Source: JAVBOJ01 sp031550755
GTDB taxonomy: Bacteria > Bacillota > Clostridia > Oscillospirales > UBA929
Reading direction: 5' to 3'
Length of the DNA: 24,147 nucleotides
NCBI GenBank assembly: GCA_031550755.1
Contig: JAVBOJ010000058.1
Span: 1 to 24,147 of the forward strand
Part shown: positions 15,809 to 24,147 of the stretch, piece by piece
Layout of the letters: each line of letters starts with the position of its first letter
Position numbering within the stretch: the stretch's first letter is position 1
Program-made: the position numbers and the translations under genes
The notes under the pieces: generated by a model
Told to the model about the DNA's origin: nothing
What the model saw: only the letters and a program-made list of their open reading frames with translations
Database searches by the model: none

Positions 15809-16728
15809 TGAAACCTGAAATGTCTGTATCCCTTGCGGGCGTAGAGCTTGCAAACCCCGTCGCCGTGGCGTCGGGCACCTTCGGCTTTGGCCGGGAATAC
15901 GCCATGCGATTTGACCTCAACCGCCTCGGGGCTATCTGCGCCAAGGGGTTGACCCTCAAACCGCGCATCGGCAATCCGCCGCCGCGCGTGGCCGAAACGC
16001 CGTCCGGGTTGCTCAACAGTGTCGGGTTGCAAAATCCCGGTGTGGAGGCGTTTTTGCGCGAGGAACTGCCGTTTATGCGGCAGTATTCCCCCAAGATTAT
16101 TGCGAATATGGCCGGAAACACGGTCGAAGAATACGCCGAGATGGCCTCCCTGCTGGCCGGTCAGGTCGATCTGCTGGAGGTCAACATCTCCTGCCCCAAC
16201 GTCAAGGCCGGCGGGCTGGCCTTTGGCACCGACCCCACCATGGCGGCGCTGGTGACCGAAACGGTCAAAAAAAAGGCCGGGGCCACCCCGGTTTTGGTCA
16301 AGCTGTCGCCCCTGGTCACTGATATCGCCGCCGTCGCGCGGGCCGTTGAGGCCGCCGGGGCCGACGGGCTGTCGCTCATCAACACCCTGCCGGGGATGCG
16401 CATCGACGTGCACACCCGCCGCCCCATCCTCGCGATGAACACCGGCGGGCTCTCCGGCCCGGCGGTGCTGCCGGTGGCGGTGCGCTGCGTCTGGCAGGTC
16501 GCGCAGGCCGTGCGGCTGCCCCTTTTGGGCATGGGCGGCGTGTCCTCCGGATTTGACGCCGCCGAGCTGATGCTGGCGGGCGCAACGGCTGTGGCCGTAG
16601 GGTCGGCGCTGTTTCGTGATCCGCTGGCCGCGCTGCGCGTGCTGGATGAATTGGAAAATTACTGCCAAGACCACGGCGTAGCGCTGGTGGCCGAGCTGAC
16701 CGGCGCGGTGCGGGCGCACGGGGTTTAG
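15808..16728 (+). CDS. pyrD: Dihydroorotate dehydrogenase, class 1B catalytic subunit
   Basis: A 306-residue FMN enzyme that oxidises dihydroorotate to orotate. The ATG at 15808 overlaps the pyrK stop and has GGAGG 10 nt upstream; a GTG at 15802 is too close to that site. The class 1 signature LEVNISCPNVKAGG carries the catalytic Cys129, which marks class 1 (class 2 uses Ser). NSVGLQNPGV, VKLSPLVTDI, INTLPGM and GMGGVSSGFDAAELMLAGA are in order. The presence of pyrK makes it the NAD-linked 1B type. Its TAG stop overlaps, tail to tail, the TAA of the minus-strand membrane gene. Confidence 0.96.
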   Translation: MKPEMSVSLAGVELANPVAVASGTFGFGREYAMRFDLNRLGAICAKGLTLKPRIGNPPPRVAETPSGLLNSVGLQNPGVEAFLREELPFMRQYSPKIIANMAGNTVEEYAEMASLLAGQVDLLEVNISCPNVKAGGLAFGTDPTMAALVTETVKKKAGATPVLVKLSPLVTDIAAVARAVEAAGADGLSLINTLPGMRIDVHTRRPILAMNTGGLSGPAVLPVAVRCVWQVAQAVRLPLLGMGGVSSGFDAAELMLAGATAVAVGSALFRDPLAALRVLDELENYCQDHGVALVAELTGAVRAHGV

Positions 16729-17477
16729 TCGGTTTCGGCCTCCGGCGGCGGCTCCGGCTGCGGCTGTTCGGCCAGCAGACTGATTTTGAGGTAGTTTTGC
16801 AAAATGGACAGGTAGGCGTCGTCCTGCTTGTCCGGCGAGAGCAGGGTCGTCAAATTGAGCAGCGACAAAAAACGCTCGTTGTTGTGCAGCGCTTCGTAAT
16901 AGCGGTTGAGCTGCGCCAGCGACCGGTTATGTACCAGCAAGACCGTGCCGGCGAACAGCTCGCTGACCGCGCCGCCCACCGCGCTGAGGATGGCGGGCGC
17001 GGCCTCCGCGCCGGAGAGCGCCATGAAAACCGACGCGCCGAGCAGGAAAAATCCGAAAACGCAGGCGCCCGCCGCCAGCCAAAAGGACGAGCGCGCCTGG
17101 CTTTTGCTGATGAGGAAGTATTCTCGCACCTCGGCCATGTTTTCGATCATGATTTCCATGATGCTTTTGGGGAGGGCGGGCGGATTGGCGGCGGCGCGGG
17201 TTGCCCCTTCCTCCGCCGGCGTGGACATCATGCGGGTGCGCAGACCGTCCTTGTAGGCGTCGGTCTTGGGGTTGTAGCCGCGACGCAGAAAGGCAATGGT
17301 GACCACGCCCCAAATGATGACGGCGTCCACGCCGATTATCCCTATGATATTCGTCCATAGTACGGCCGAATCAAGAGATACCCCGATGATGACACCGCCC
17401 AGTACCGCCAAACACAGCAGCACCAAGAGCGCCAGCGCAAGCCCCAGTTTATTCCGGCTTGAAAAGATTTGTTTCAT
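16725..17477 (-). CDS. Four-helix membrane protein resembling the TRADD-N-associated membrane domain
   Basis: A 250-residue protein. The ATG at 17477-17475 is set by GGAGG 8 nt upstream and by a promoter; longer in-frame extensions lack these. Predicted membrane segments are at about 12-33, 43-64, 132-154 and 161-183. The charged stretch before the second pair (VREYFLISKSQARSSFWLA) and the part after it (VSELFAGTVLLVHNRSLAQL, then NRYYEAL) resemble the two-helix domain annotated as TRADD-N-associated (CyanoTRADDas-type), which has been proposed to take part in bacterial immune or programmed-death systems. The tail is Pro/Glu-rich. The family match is from memory of its pattern, and a generic membrane protein is the alternative. 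It is divergent from the split membrane gene to its right. Confidence 0.7.
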   Translation of the reverse strand: MKQIFSSRNKLGLALALLVLLCLAVLGGVIIGVSLDSAVLWTNIIGIIGVDAVIIWGVVTIAFLRRGYNPKTDAYKDGLRTRMMSTPAEEGATRAAANPPALPKSIMEIMIENMAEVREYFLISKSQARSSFWLAAGACVFGFFLLGASVFMALSGAEAAPAILSAVGGAVSELFAGTVLLVHNRSLAQLNRYYEALHNNERFLSLLNLTTLLSPDKQDDAYLSILQNYLKISLLAEQPQPEPPPEAETD

Positions 17478-17509
17478 ACCCCATGCCTCCGCTTTCCCAT
17501 CTCGCCGCC

Positions 17510-17538
17510 ATCCTATCACAATCCGACACAAACCGCAA
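17510..17538 (-). promoter_or_regulatory. Promoter of the four-helix membrane gene
   Basis: Read on the minus strand: TTGCGG (17538-17533), a 17-bp spacer and TAGGAT (17515-17510), 32 bp before the ATG. It is arranged divergently with the plus-strand promoter at 17550-17578. Confidence 0.5.
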
Positions 17539-17549
17539 GCGCGCTTTTC

Positions 17550-17578
17550 TTGACCATTGGGTCGAGATGTGGTACAAT
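17550..17578 (+). promoter_or_regulatory. Promoter of the split membrane gene
   Basis: TTGACC (17550-17555), a 17-bp spacer and TACAAT (17573-17578), 26 bp before the ATG at 17605. The boxes and downstream TTTCCCCGG are repeated nearly identically at 18206-18243. Confidence 0.7.
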
Positions 17579-17604
17579 TTCCCCGGCAGAGGAGGACGAC
17601 AGCC

Positions 17605-17925
17605 ATGAGCACAACGAGAGAGGCGTTCCGAAAAACTTGGTGGATTGCGCTGCTTTTATGCGCCGCGTATGCTGTGTTGTTTTTCCTTCCCGTCCTTTTG
17701 CGTCCGATGCCGGAGGCTGCCCGCCAGTTTCTGTCCGTGATCCCGTTTGCCTATCTTCTATATACGGTGTTTTTTGTCCGCTGGGAATGGCGAGACAATC
17801 TGGCGCAGGACTCCCGATGGTGGGCTGTCCTCAAGGTGCTGGGCGTCGTGTTGATTCTTGGGGTGTTGGGGCGGTTGCTGGCGTTTGCCGATGCGCGGAG
17901 CGTAAGCGCGCCCGGCGAAGGCTGA
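17605..17925 (+). CDS. Small membrane protein with three helices (possibly the 5' part of a frameshifted gene)
   Basis: 106 residues from the ATG at 17605, which has GAGGAGG about 8 nt upstream. Three hydrophobic segments are seen: WWIALLLCAAYAVLFFLPVL, FLSVIPFAYLLYTVFF and AVLKVLGVVLILGVLGRLL. The frame ends in FADARSVSAPGEG, a tail that looks unlike membrane-protein coding. The frame one register over continues at once with a basic run (ERKRARRRL) and two further helices. This could be one five-helix protein of about 195 residues broken by a single-base indel near 17885-17920, or two coupled genes. No family was recognised. Confidence 0.65.
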   Translation: MSTTREAFRKTWWIALLLCAAYAVLFFLPVLLRPMPEAARQFLSVIPFAYLLYTVFFVRWEWRDNLAQDSRWWAVLKVLGVVLILGVLGRLLAFADARSVSAPGEG

Positions 17926-17930
17926 TTCTT

Positions 17931-18188
17931 GTGTTTTGCGTGTCGCTGGCCGTACTGCTGGTTGCGACATGCGTCCTTGCGTCCCTATCGATAAGCCTAT
18001 TAGAGACTATAGCGATGAATGTATACCAGGATTCACGTTTGGCTGTTGTGAACTGGTTTTATTTTATCCTCAATATCCTGAAATTCCTCTCCTTCTACCT
18101 CATCGCGCTGTTTGTCAGAGCCTGCTTTGTATCGCCCGCCGCCCTCGCGGAACCAATCCCCGCGGGCGAGAACGCTCCGTCCGGATAA
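17931..18188 (+). pseudogene. Two-helix continuation of the split membrane protein, in a shifted frame
   Basis: Open frame of about 85 residues, with a possible GTG start at 17931 preceded by GAAGG (17917-17921). It has helices LILVFCVSLAVLLVATCVL (partly upstream of the GTG) and WFYFILNILKFLSFYLIALF, and a short polar tail. The basic codons for ERKRARRR just upstream, in the same frame, fit a positive-inside loop and suggest that the real protein continues from the preceding frame, i.e. a frameshifted gene. If instead it is a real separate gene, it starts 5 nt after the previous stop. Which is true cannot be told from the sequence alone. Confidence 0.5.
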
Positions 18189-18205
18189 ACGCAACCCTTG
18201 CTTCC

Positions 18206-18234
18206 TTGACCCCTGAGCCGGGATATGGTACAAT
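18206..18234 (+). promoter_or_regulatory. Second copy of the TTGACC-17-TACAAT promoter, upstream of the transketolase genes
   Basis: TTGACC (18206-18211), a 17-bp spacer and TACAAT (18229-18234). It resembles 17550-17578 closely, including the flanking TTTCCCCGG. It would start a transcript with a leader of about 160 nt before the transketolase ATG at 18405. Confidence 0.65.
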
Positions 18235-18255
18235 TTCCCCGGGCATATGGACAAA

Positions 18256-18295
18256 AAGAAATAACCGCCCCCGTCCAAGGTCGCGGTTATTTCTT
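18256..18295. terminator. Strong hairpin in the transketolase leader (terminator or attenuator)
   Basis: A 13-bp perfect stem (18256-18268 with 18283-18295) and a 14-nt loop begin about 22 bp after the TACAAT box. The right arm is T-rich on the plus strand. On the minus strand the stem is followed by TTTTGTCC. It could end a very short RNA from the 18206 promoter, or act as an attenuator for the transketolase genes. No known riboswitch was recognised in 18189-18404. Confidence 0.55.
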
Positions 18296-18404
18296 CGTAA
18301 ATAAACCGTTATACCCGGGCGAACCGTTCTGACGGTACGGCCCTCTGTCACCATATTACCCCGTGATGTCTGTTTTGTCAAGTCTTACGAGAGGGAGCGA
18401 AACT

Positions 18405-19247
18405 ATGAAAGAAAACAACCTGCGCCTGTTTGCCGAAGAGATCCGCGTCGCCACGCTGGAGGAGTTCGCGGCGCTCGGCTTCGGCCATGTGGGCGGCGCG
18501 ATGAGCGTGGTGGAAACGCTGGCCGTTTTGTACGGCGGCGTCATGAACATCGATCCCCAAAACCCCGGCTGGCCCGAGCGCGACCGGCTGGTCATGTCCA
18601 AGGGACACGCCGGCCCGGCGCTGTACGCCACGCTGGCGCTGCTCGGCTACTTCCCCAAGGAGATGCTGCTGACCCTCAACAAGCCCGGCACCAACCTGCC
18701 ATCGCACTGCGACCGGCTCAAAACCCCCGGCATCGACATGACCACCGGCTCGCTGGGGCAGGGCATGTCCACCGCCTGCGGGCTGGCCTATGCCCAAAAG
18801 CTGGACGGCGCCGGTGCGCGCACCTTCCTTGTCATCGGCGACGGGGAATGCGACGAGGGGCAAATCTGGGAGGGCGCACTGTTCGCGCCGCATTACAAGC
18901 TGGACAATCTCATCGCGTTTTGCGATAAAAACGGCCAGCAGCTCGACGGGTACGTTAAAAACGTGCTGGACTCGGGCGACCTCGCCGCCAAATTCGCCGC
19001 CTTTGACTGGTACACGCAGGAGGTGGACGGACATGACATCGGCGCGGTGTCCGCCGCCGTGGAAAACGCCCTCAAAAACACCGGACGGCCGTCCATGATC
19101 GTCCTCAACACCAAGAAGGGCAACGGCTGCCCGTTTGTGATGGATCAGGAATTCAACCATCATGTGCAGTTTACCGCCGAGCAGATGAACGCCGCGCTGG
19201 AATTGGCCCGCGGGGTGCTGGCCGACGCCCGCGCCCGCGTACAGTGA
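18405..19247 (+). CDS. Transketolase, N-terminal (TPP-binding) subunit
   Basis: A 280-residue protein matching the first third of transketolase, with the ATG at 18405 and GAGGGAG upstream. The thiamine-diphosphate motif is GDGECDEGQIWEGA (145-158), closing with Asn176 in CDKNGQQLDG. SKGHAGPALYATLA (65-78) and TTGSLGQGMSTACGLA also fit. With the next gene it forms a split transketolase that moves two-carbon units between sugar phosphates in the pentose phosphate pathway, supplying ribose 5-phosphate for PRPP. The split form is common in anaerobes and archaea. Its stop is 14 bp before the next start. Confidence 0.95.
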   Translation: MKENNLRLFAEEIRVATLEEFAALGFGHVGGAMSVVETLAVLYGGVMNIDPQNPGWPERDRLVMSKGHAGPALYATLALLGYFPKEMLLTLNKPGTNLPSHCDRLKTPGIDMTTGSLGQGMSTACGLAYAQKLDGAGARTFLVIGDGECDEGQIWEGALFAPHYKLDNLIAFCDKNGQQLDGYVKNVLDSGDLAAKFAAFDWYTQEVDGHDIGAVSAAVENALKNTGRPSMIVLNTKKGNGCPFVMDQEFNHHVQFTAEQMNAALELARGVLADARARVQ

Positions 19248-19261
19248 AAGGGGGAGAGAGT

Positions 19262-20233
19262 ATGTCGGTTATCATTCGTCAAACGCTGGAAAAAGAAGCC
19301 AACATGTTGCGCGAGACCTATTGCAATACCCTGATGGAGCTGGCCCGCAAGGACAGCCGCATCATCGCGCTGGACGCCGACCTCATGAGCTCCTCCGGCA
19401 TGAAGCCGTTTAAAAAGGAGTTCCCCGACCGGTTTGTCAACTGCGGCGTCGCCGAATCCAACATGGTCGGCGTGGCCGCCGGGCTGGCCGCCGCCGGGAA
19501 AATCCCCTTTGCCCACAGCTTTGGCACCTTTGCCACCCGCCGGGTCTGCGACCAGATTTTTATGTCCTGCGCTTACGCCAAGCTGCCGGTGCGCATTGTC
19601 GGCACCGACCCCGGCGTTACCGCCGCGTTCAACGGAGGCACCCATATGCCCTTTGAGGATATGGCCGTGCTGCGCGGCATTCCCGAAATCGTGCTGGTCG
19701 AGCCGACCGACTCGGTGCAGCTGCGCGCCCTTCTGCCAGAGCTTATGGACATCCCCGAGACCGTCTATATCCGCCTCCAGCGCAAAAACGCCGTGGCGGT
19801 CTATGATGAGGGCTCGACCTTCTCGCTCTCGCGCGGCGTGACCCTGAAGGACGGCCACGACGTCACCCTGATCGCCTCGGGCATTCTTGTCGCCGAAGCC
19901 CTCAAGGCGAGCCTGCTGCTGGCGGACGTCGGCATCTCGGCGCGGGTGGTCAACCTGTTTGTCTGGAAGCCGCTGGACGTCGCGCTGGTTGAGCAATGCG
20001 CCCGGGAAACCGGCGCGTTGGTCACCTGTGAAAACCACAACTCGGTCGGCGGTCTGGGCTCCGCCGTCTGCGAGACGGTCGCCGCCACCTGCCCCGTGCC
20101 GGTCGAGCGCATCGGCTCGGGCGACCGCTTCGGCGAGGTTGGCTCGGAGGATTACCTGCGCGGACGGTTCAACATGACCGCCGCCGATATCGCCGCCGCC
20201 GCCCAACGGGCGTACGCGCGGAGAAACGCATAG
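19262..20233 (+). CDS. Transketolase, C-terminal subunit
   Basis: A 323-residue protein with the transketolase pyrimidine-binding and C-terminal domains. The ATG at 19262 has GGGGGAG just upstream; a second ATG at 19304 (MLRETYCN) has no such site. Markers are IALDADLMSSSGMKPF, FVNCGVAESNMVGVAAGLAA, FGTFATRRVCDQIFM, GTDPGVTAAFNGGTHMPFED and ENHNSVGGLGSAVCE. The small N-terminal extension (SVIIRQTLEKEAN) is not in every homologue. It pairs with the preceding gene. Confidence 0.95.
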   Translation: MSVIIRQTLEKEANMLRETYCNTLMELARKDSRIIALDADLMSSSGMKPFKKEFPDRFVNCGVAESNMVGVAAGLAAAGKIPFAHSFGTFATRRVCDQIFMSCAYAKLPVRIVGTDPGVTAAFNGGTHMPFEDMAVLRGIPEIVLVEPTDSVQLRALLPELMDIPETVYIRLQRKNAVAVYDEGSTFSLSRGVTLKDGHDVTLIASGILVAEALKASLLLADVGISARVVNLFVWKPLDVALVEQCARETGALVTCENHNSVGGLGSAVCETVAATCPVPVERIGSGDRFGEVGSEDYLRGRFNMTAADIAAAAQRAYARRNA

Positions 20234-20247
20234 CGTTTAAACAAGCC

Positions 20248-20277
20248 AAGGCCGGGAGGGGTTTCCTCCCGGCCTTT
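20248..20277. terminator. Bidirectional terminator between transketolase and argF
   Basis: Perfect 12-bp stem AAGGCCGGGAGG (20248-20259) with 20265-20276, 5-nt loop, then T-rich GTTATTT on the plus strand and CTTG on the minus. It serves the converging transketolase and argF transcripts. Confidence 0.85.
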
Positions 20278-20287
20278 GTTATTTCCC

Positions 20288-21190
20288 TCACCCCAGCAGC
20301 CGCGCCAGCACAGCCTTTTGCGCGTGCAGCCGGTTTTCCGCCTCGTCGAAAATCTCGGCGGCGTGGGCCTCCAGCACCGATTCCGTAATCTCCTCGCCCC
20401 GGTGCGCCGGCAGGCAGTGCAGCACCATCGCGCGTTTTGAGGCCAGCGACAGCAGCCCGTCACTGATCTGATACCCCTCAAAAACGCGCCGGCGCGCCTG
20501 CGCCTCGGCCTCCTGCCCCATGCTGGCCCAGACGTCGGTCACCAGCACGTCGGCGCCCCGCGCCGCCTCCTCGGGCGAGCGCAGCAGCGCGAAGTCCTGC
20601 CCCCGGGCGAAGTCCAGCACGGTTTTGTCCGGCTCGTGACCCTCGGGCGTCGCCACCGCGACCGACATCCCGCACTTCAACGCGCCGACGATCAGCGAAT
20701 TGCAGACGTTGTTGCCGTCGCCGATGTAGCACAGCCGCAGACCGGCCAGCGTGCTCAGATGCTCCCGCACCGTCATCAAGTCTGCCAATATCTGGCAGGG
20801 ATGGGCAGAATCGGTCAGTCCGTTGATGACCGGTACCGTCCCGTAGGCCGCCAAGTCCTCGACCTCCTGCTGCGCGAACGTGCGGATCATAATGCCGTCC
20901 ACATAGCGCGACAACACCCGCGCCGTATCCTGTACCGGCTCGCCGCGCCCGATTTGCAGGTCGGAGGCCGACAAAAACAGCGGCGTCCCGCCGAGCTGCG
21001 CCATGCCCACCTCGAAGGATACCCGCGTGCGGGTGGAGGCCTTTTGGAAGATCATGGCCAGCGTTTTGCCCGCGAGCGTCCGGTGGGCGATGCCGTGTTT
21101 TTGGCTGTATTTGAGCTGATCGGCCAGATTGAGGGTGTCGAGGATTTCCTCGGGCGACCAGTCCAGCAGCTTCAACAGATGTTTGTTCAT
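20288..21190 (-). CDS. argF: Ornithine carbamoyltransferase
   Basis: A 300-residue enzyme that makes citrulline from ornithine and carbamoyl phosphate in arginine synthesis. The ATG at 21190-21188 follows GGAAGGA at 9 nt; an in-frame ATG 9 bp further upstream directly abuts that site. Carbamoyl-phosphate motifs are STRTR (52-56) and HPCQ (130-133). The ornithine SMG loop is in DVWASMG (219-225), and HCLPAHRG (258-265) has the catalytic Cys. It is probably biosynthetic, given argD just upstream. No arginine deiminase genes are seen here. Confidence 0.96.
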   Translation of the reverse strand: MNKHLLKLLDWSPEEILDTLNLADQLKYSQKHGIAHRTLAGKTLAMIFQKASTRTRVSFEVGMAQLGGTPLFLSASDLQIGRGEPVQDTARVLSRYVDGIMIRTFAQQEVEDLAAYGTVPVINGLTDSAHPCQILADLMTVREHLSTLAGLRLCYIGDGNNVCNSLIVGALKCGMSVAVATPEGHEPDKTVLDFARGQDFALLRSPEEAARGADVLVTDVWASMGQEAEAQARRRVFEGYQISDGLLSLASKRAMVLHCLPAHRGEEITESVLEAHAAEIFDEAENRLHAQKAVLARLLG

Positions 21191-21238
21191 GAAAACCATT
21201 CCTTCCGATTCAGGCAAGATTCACACGTCGCGCGGGCA

Positions 21239-21260
21239 GTCGTCCAAGCCGCTTTCGGTC
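21239..21260 (+). repeat. Dispersed intergenic repeat segment in the argD-argF spacer
   Basis: Matches 3341-3362 at 19 of 22 bases. It lies in the 121-bp spacer between argD and argF, which also has an 8-bp inverted repeat (21226-21233 with 21302-21309) and a GCGCGCGGGCTTGCCGC stretch like the 23-bp repeat near 3292. Confidence 0.45.
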
Positions 21261-21311
21261 GGCGCGCGGGCTTGCCGCCCCTCTCGCGTCTTGGTCTCCT
21301 TGCGCGACGAC

Positions 21312-22487
<1,176 letters not shown>

Positions 22488-22498
22488 GAAAGTCCCTC

Positions 22499-24147
22499 CT
22501 ATTTGTTTGTCCATTTGCGGATGACGTCGTACAAAAGCGCCGCCTCAATGGGCTTGGTCACATGGTCGTTCATGCCGGCGGCCAGACTTTTTTCGCGGTC
22601 GCCCGACATGGCGTGCGCCGTCATGGCGATGATGGGCAGGTCGCCCCAGGCCGGGTTTTTGCGGATCTCGGCGGCGGCGGTCAGGCCGTCCATCTCGGGC
22701 ATCTGGATGTCCATCAGCACGAGGTCGTACTTCGTATTTCTCAGCATTTCCAGTGCTTTACGGCCGTTGTCGGCCACATCCACCGGATAGCCCTCCATTT
22801 TCAAAAGCTCCACCGCGATCATCTGGTTGATCTCATTGTCCTCGGCCAGCAGGATGCGGACGGGCCGCTGCTCGGCCTGTCGCGACGGGGGGCAGGGTTC
22901 CGGCGAAGCCGCCGGGGCGCGTTGGGACGCAGCCGCTCCGCCCTCAAACACCGCGGTAAAATAAAACGCCGTGCCGACGCCGGGCTGGCTTTCGCACCAA
23001 ATTTCCCCGCCCATGATGCCGACCAGATTTTTGCAGATGGCCAACCCGAGCCCTGTCCCGCCGTATTTGCGGGTGGTCGAGCTGTCGGCCTGGGTAAACG
23101 GCGTGAACAGCCCCGCCACCTGCTCGGGCGTCATGCCGATGCCGGTGTCCCGCACCGAAAACAGCAGCCGCAGGGACTCTTTTTCGCCCTCGGTCCGCCG
23201 CACCTTGACCGTGATCTGCCCGCGATGGGTGAACTTGATGGCGTTGCTGACCAGGTTTAATAAAATTTGGTGCAGCCGCAGCGGATCGCCCACCAGCGTT
23301 TGCGGCAGCCCGTCGGCAATCTCGGTGCAAAGCCGCAAATCCTTCTCGCCCAGCTTCTGATCCACCACCCGCGACAGCCCGTCAAAGACCTCCCGCAGCG
23401 AAAAGGCGGTTTTTTCCATCTCCAGCTTGCCGGCCTCGATCTTGGAAAAGTCCAAAATATCGCCGATGATGCGCAGCAGCGCCTGCGCCGACTGCTCGGT
23501 TTTTTCCAGATAATCCCGCTGCTTGGGGGTCAGCTCGGTGCGCAGCAGCAGATGGGTCATGCCCAGCACGGCGTTCATCGGCGTGCGGATTTCATGGCTC
23601 ATATTGGCCAAAAAGTCACTCTTGGCGCGGGCGGACTGCTCCGCCACGTCGCGCGCCACCCGCAGCTCGATTTCGGCGGCCCGCATTTGGGTGACGTCCA
23701 CCAGCCACACCATGACGCCCTCTTCGCCGTAATATTCGGTGTAAAACATGTTGGCCAGCATTTCCTTGATCTCGCCGCCCATTGTTTTCATCGTCACGGG
23801 CCGCCAGTTGACCGAGCCGGTCGCCGACAGCTCCTCCCGCACCGACGCCGCGTCGTCCGGGTCCGTAAAATAGTCCTTGATCCATGTGTTCATCTCGACG
23901 CCCAGAAAACGCCGGATAAACGGATTGGCAAACCGCACCACGCCACCCACCAAAATGGCAAAGCAGAGGGGGCTGGATTCCATAATCTGTTGCAACAGCG
24001 CCTGTTCGCGCTCCAGCTCGGCCGACTTGGCCTTGAGCTCGCGCAGGTCGCGCGTATATCCCGCCACGATATACGAGTCGCCCCGCTTGACCCGCACCAG
24101 CGTAATTTCCGCCGGCACCGGCTCGCCGTTTAGCTTCTGGTGCATCC
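22499..24147 (-). CDS. Hybrid sensor histidine kinase with PAS domains and a C-terminal receiver (N-terminus cut by window edge)
   Basis: The last 549 or so codons of a minus-strand gene; the ATG at 24145 lies within a PAS-type segment and is probably not the start. Numbering from it: tail of a PAS domain (1-35), coiled linker (36-52), second PAS (about 53-155), HisKA with MSHEIRTPM and phospho-acceptor His184, HATPase with N301 (LVSNAIKFT), DTGIGM (333-338) and GGTGLGLAI (362-370), a Pro/Ala-rich linker (400-425), and a receiver domain with Glu435-Asp436, phospho-acceptor Asp479 (MDIQMPEMDG) and Lys in HVTKP. No Hpt domain follows in this protein, so output probably goes through another partner. 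It ends 11 bp before argD on the same strand. Confidence 0.93.
   Translation of the reverse strand, partial: MHQKLNGEPVPAEITLVRVKRGDSYIVAGYTRDLRELKAKSAELEREQALLQQIMESSPLCFAILVGGVVRFANPFIRRFLGVEMNTWIKDYFTDPDDAASVREELSATGSVNWRPVTMKTMGGEIKEMLANMFYTEYYGEEGVMVWLVDVTQMRAAEIELRVARDVAEQSARAKSDFLANMSHEIRTPMNAVLGMTHLLLRTELTPKQRDYLEKTEQSAQALLRIIGDILDFSKIEAGKLEMEKTAFSLREVFDGLSRVVDQKLGEKDLRLCTEIADGLPQTLVGDPLRLHQILLNLVSNAIKFTHRGQITVKVRRTEGEKESLRLLFSVRDTGIGMTPEQVAGLFTPFTQADSSTTRKYGGTGLGLAICKNLVGIMGGEIWCESQPGVGTAFYFTAVFEGGAAASQRAPAASPEPCPPSRQAEQRPVRILLAEDNEINQMIAVELLKMEGYPVDVADNGRKALEMLRNTKYDLVLMDIQMPEMDGLTAAAEIRKNPAWGDLPIIAMTAHAMSGDREKSLAAGMNDHVTKPIEAALLYDVIRKWTNK

Noticed and set aside
18189..18404. TPP riboswitch before the TPP-dependent transketolase
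   Set aside because: The conserved CUGAGA core was not found; the leader has only a simple hairpin.

Overview
The window is a 24.1 kb piece of a high-GC, Gram-positive-type chromosome. It most likely comes from an anaerobic clostridium (Eubacteriales; an Oscillospiraceae/Ruminococcaceae-like gut lineage is my best guess). The clues are an IreB-family protein, the pairing of PyrK with a class 1B PyrD, a transketolase split into two genes, an AGCS sodium:amino-acid symporter, a DUF1015 protein, a 29-residue Cys-rich membrane peptide, and strong AGGAGG-type ribosome binding sites. No rRNA, tRNA, CRISPR array, transposase or phage gene was seen.

Layout, left to right. (1) 1-1314, minus: N-terminal half of a bifunctional sugar-phosphate nucleotidyltransferase/phosphohexomutase, cut by the window edge. 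(2) 1631-2983, plus: AGCS symporter ending in a perfect 15-bp hairpin. (3) 2984-3649: a repeat-rich spacer holding a roughly 200-bp element with imperfect terminal inverted repeats, a 23-bp direct repeat, and a 29-aa Cys-rich peptide gene on the minus strand. (4) 3650-6902, plus: argS, then a secreted S41 protease with PDZ and peptidoglycan-binding regions. (5) 7009-7254: an ireB-like gene with a TTG start, its own promoter and a terminator. (6) 7326-16728, plus: DUF1015, pyrC, pyrF, carA, carB, pyrK, pyrD, tightly packed with several overlapping start/stop pairs. This is a de novo pyrimidine operon lacking pyrB and pyrE in the window. (7) 16725-18404: a four-helix membrane protein on the minus strand, divergent from a small polytopic membrane protein that is split over two reading frames, followed by a duplicated promoter and a hairpin leader. 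(8) 18405-20233, plus: the two transketolase subunits, then a bidirectional terminator. (9) 20288-24147, minus: a hybrid histidine kinase (cut by the right edge), argD and argF, probably one transcription unit read right to left.

The genes converge on carbamoyl-phosphate metabolism. CarAB makes carbamoyl phosphate, PyrC/PyrK/PyrD/PyrF turn carbamoyl aspartate into UMP, and ArgD/ArgF use ornithine and carbamoyl phosphate for arginine, which ArgS charges to tRNA. Transketolase supplies the pentose phosphate needed for PRPP.

The most striking observation is that CarA, the glutaminase subunit, keeps its fold-level signatures but has lost the catalytic Cys, His and Glu, as well as a normally invariant N-terminal motif. 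It looks like a catalytically dead glutaminase inside an otherwise intact pyrimidine operon, which suggests an ammonia-fed carbamoyl phosphate synthetase. Other points worth attention are a shortened dihydroorotase, an ArgRS with an altered HIGH motif, a recurring 16-bp palindrome in or near carbamoyl-phosphate and arginine genes, and a TRADD-N-associated-like membrane protein next to a broken membrane gene.
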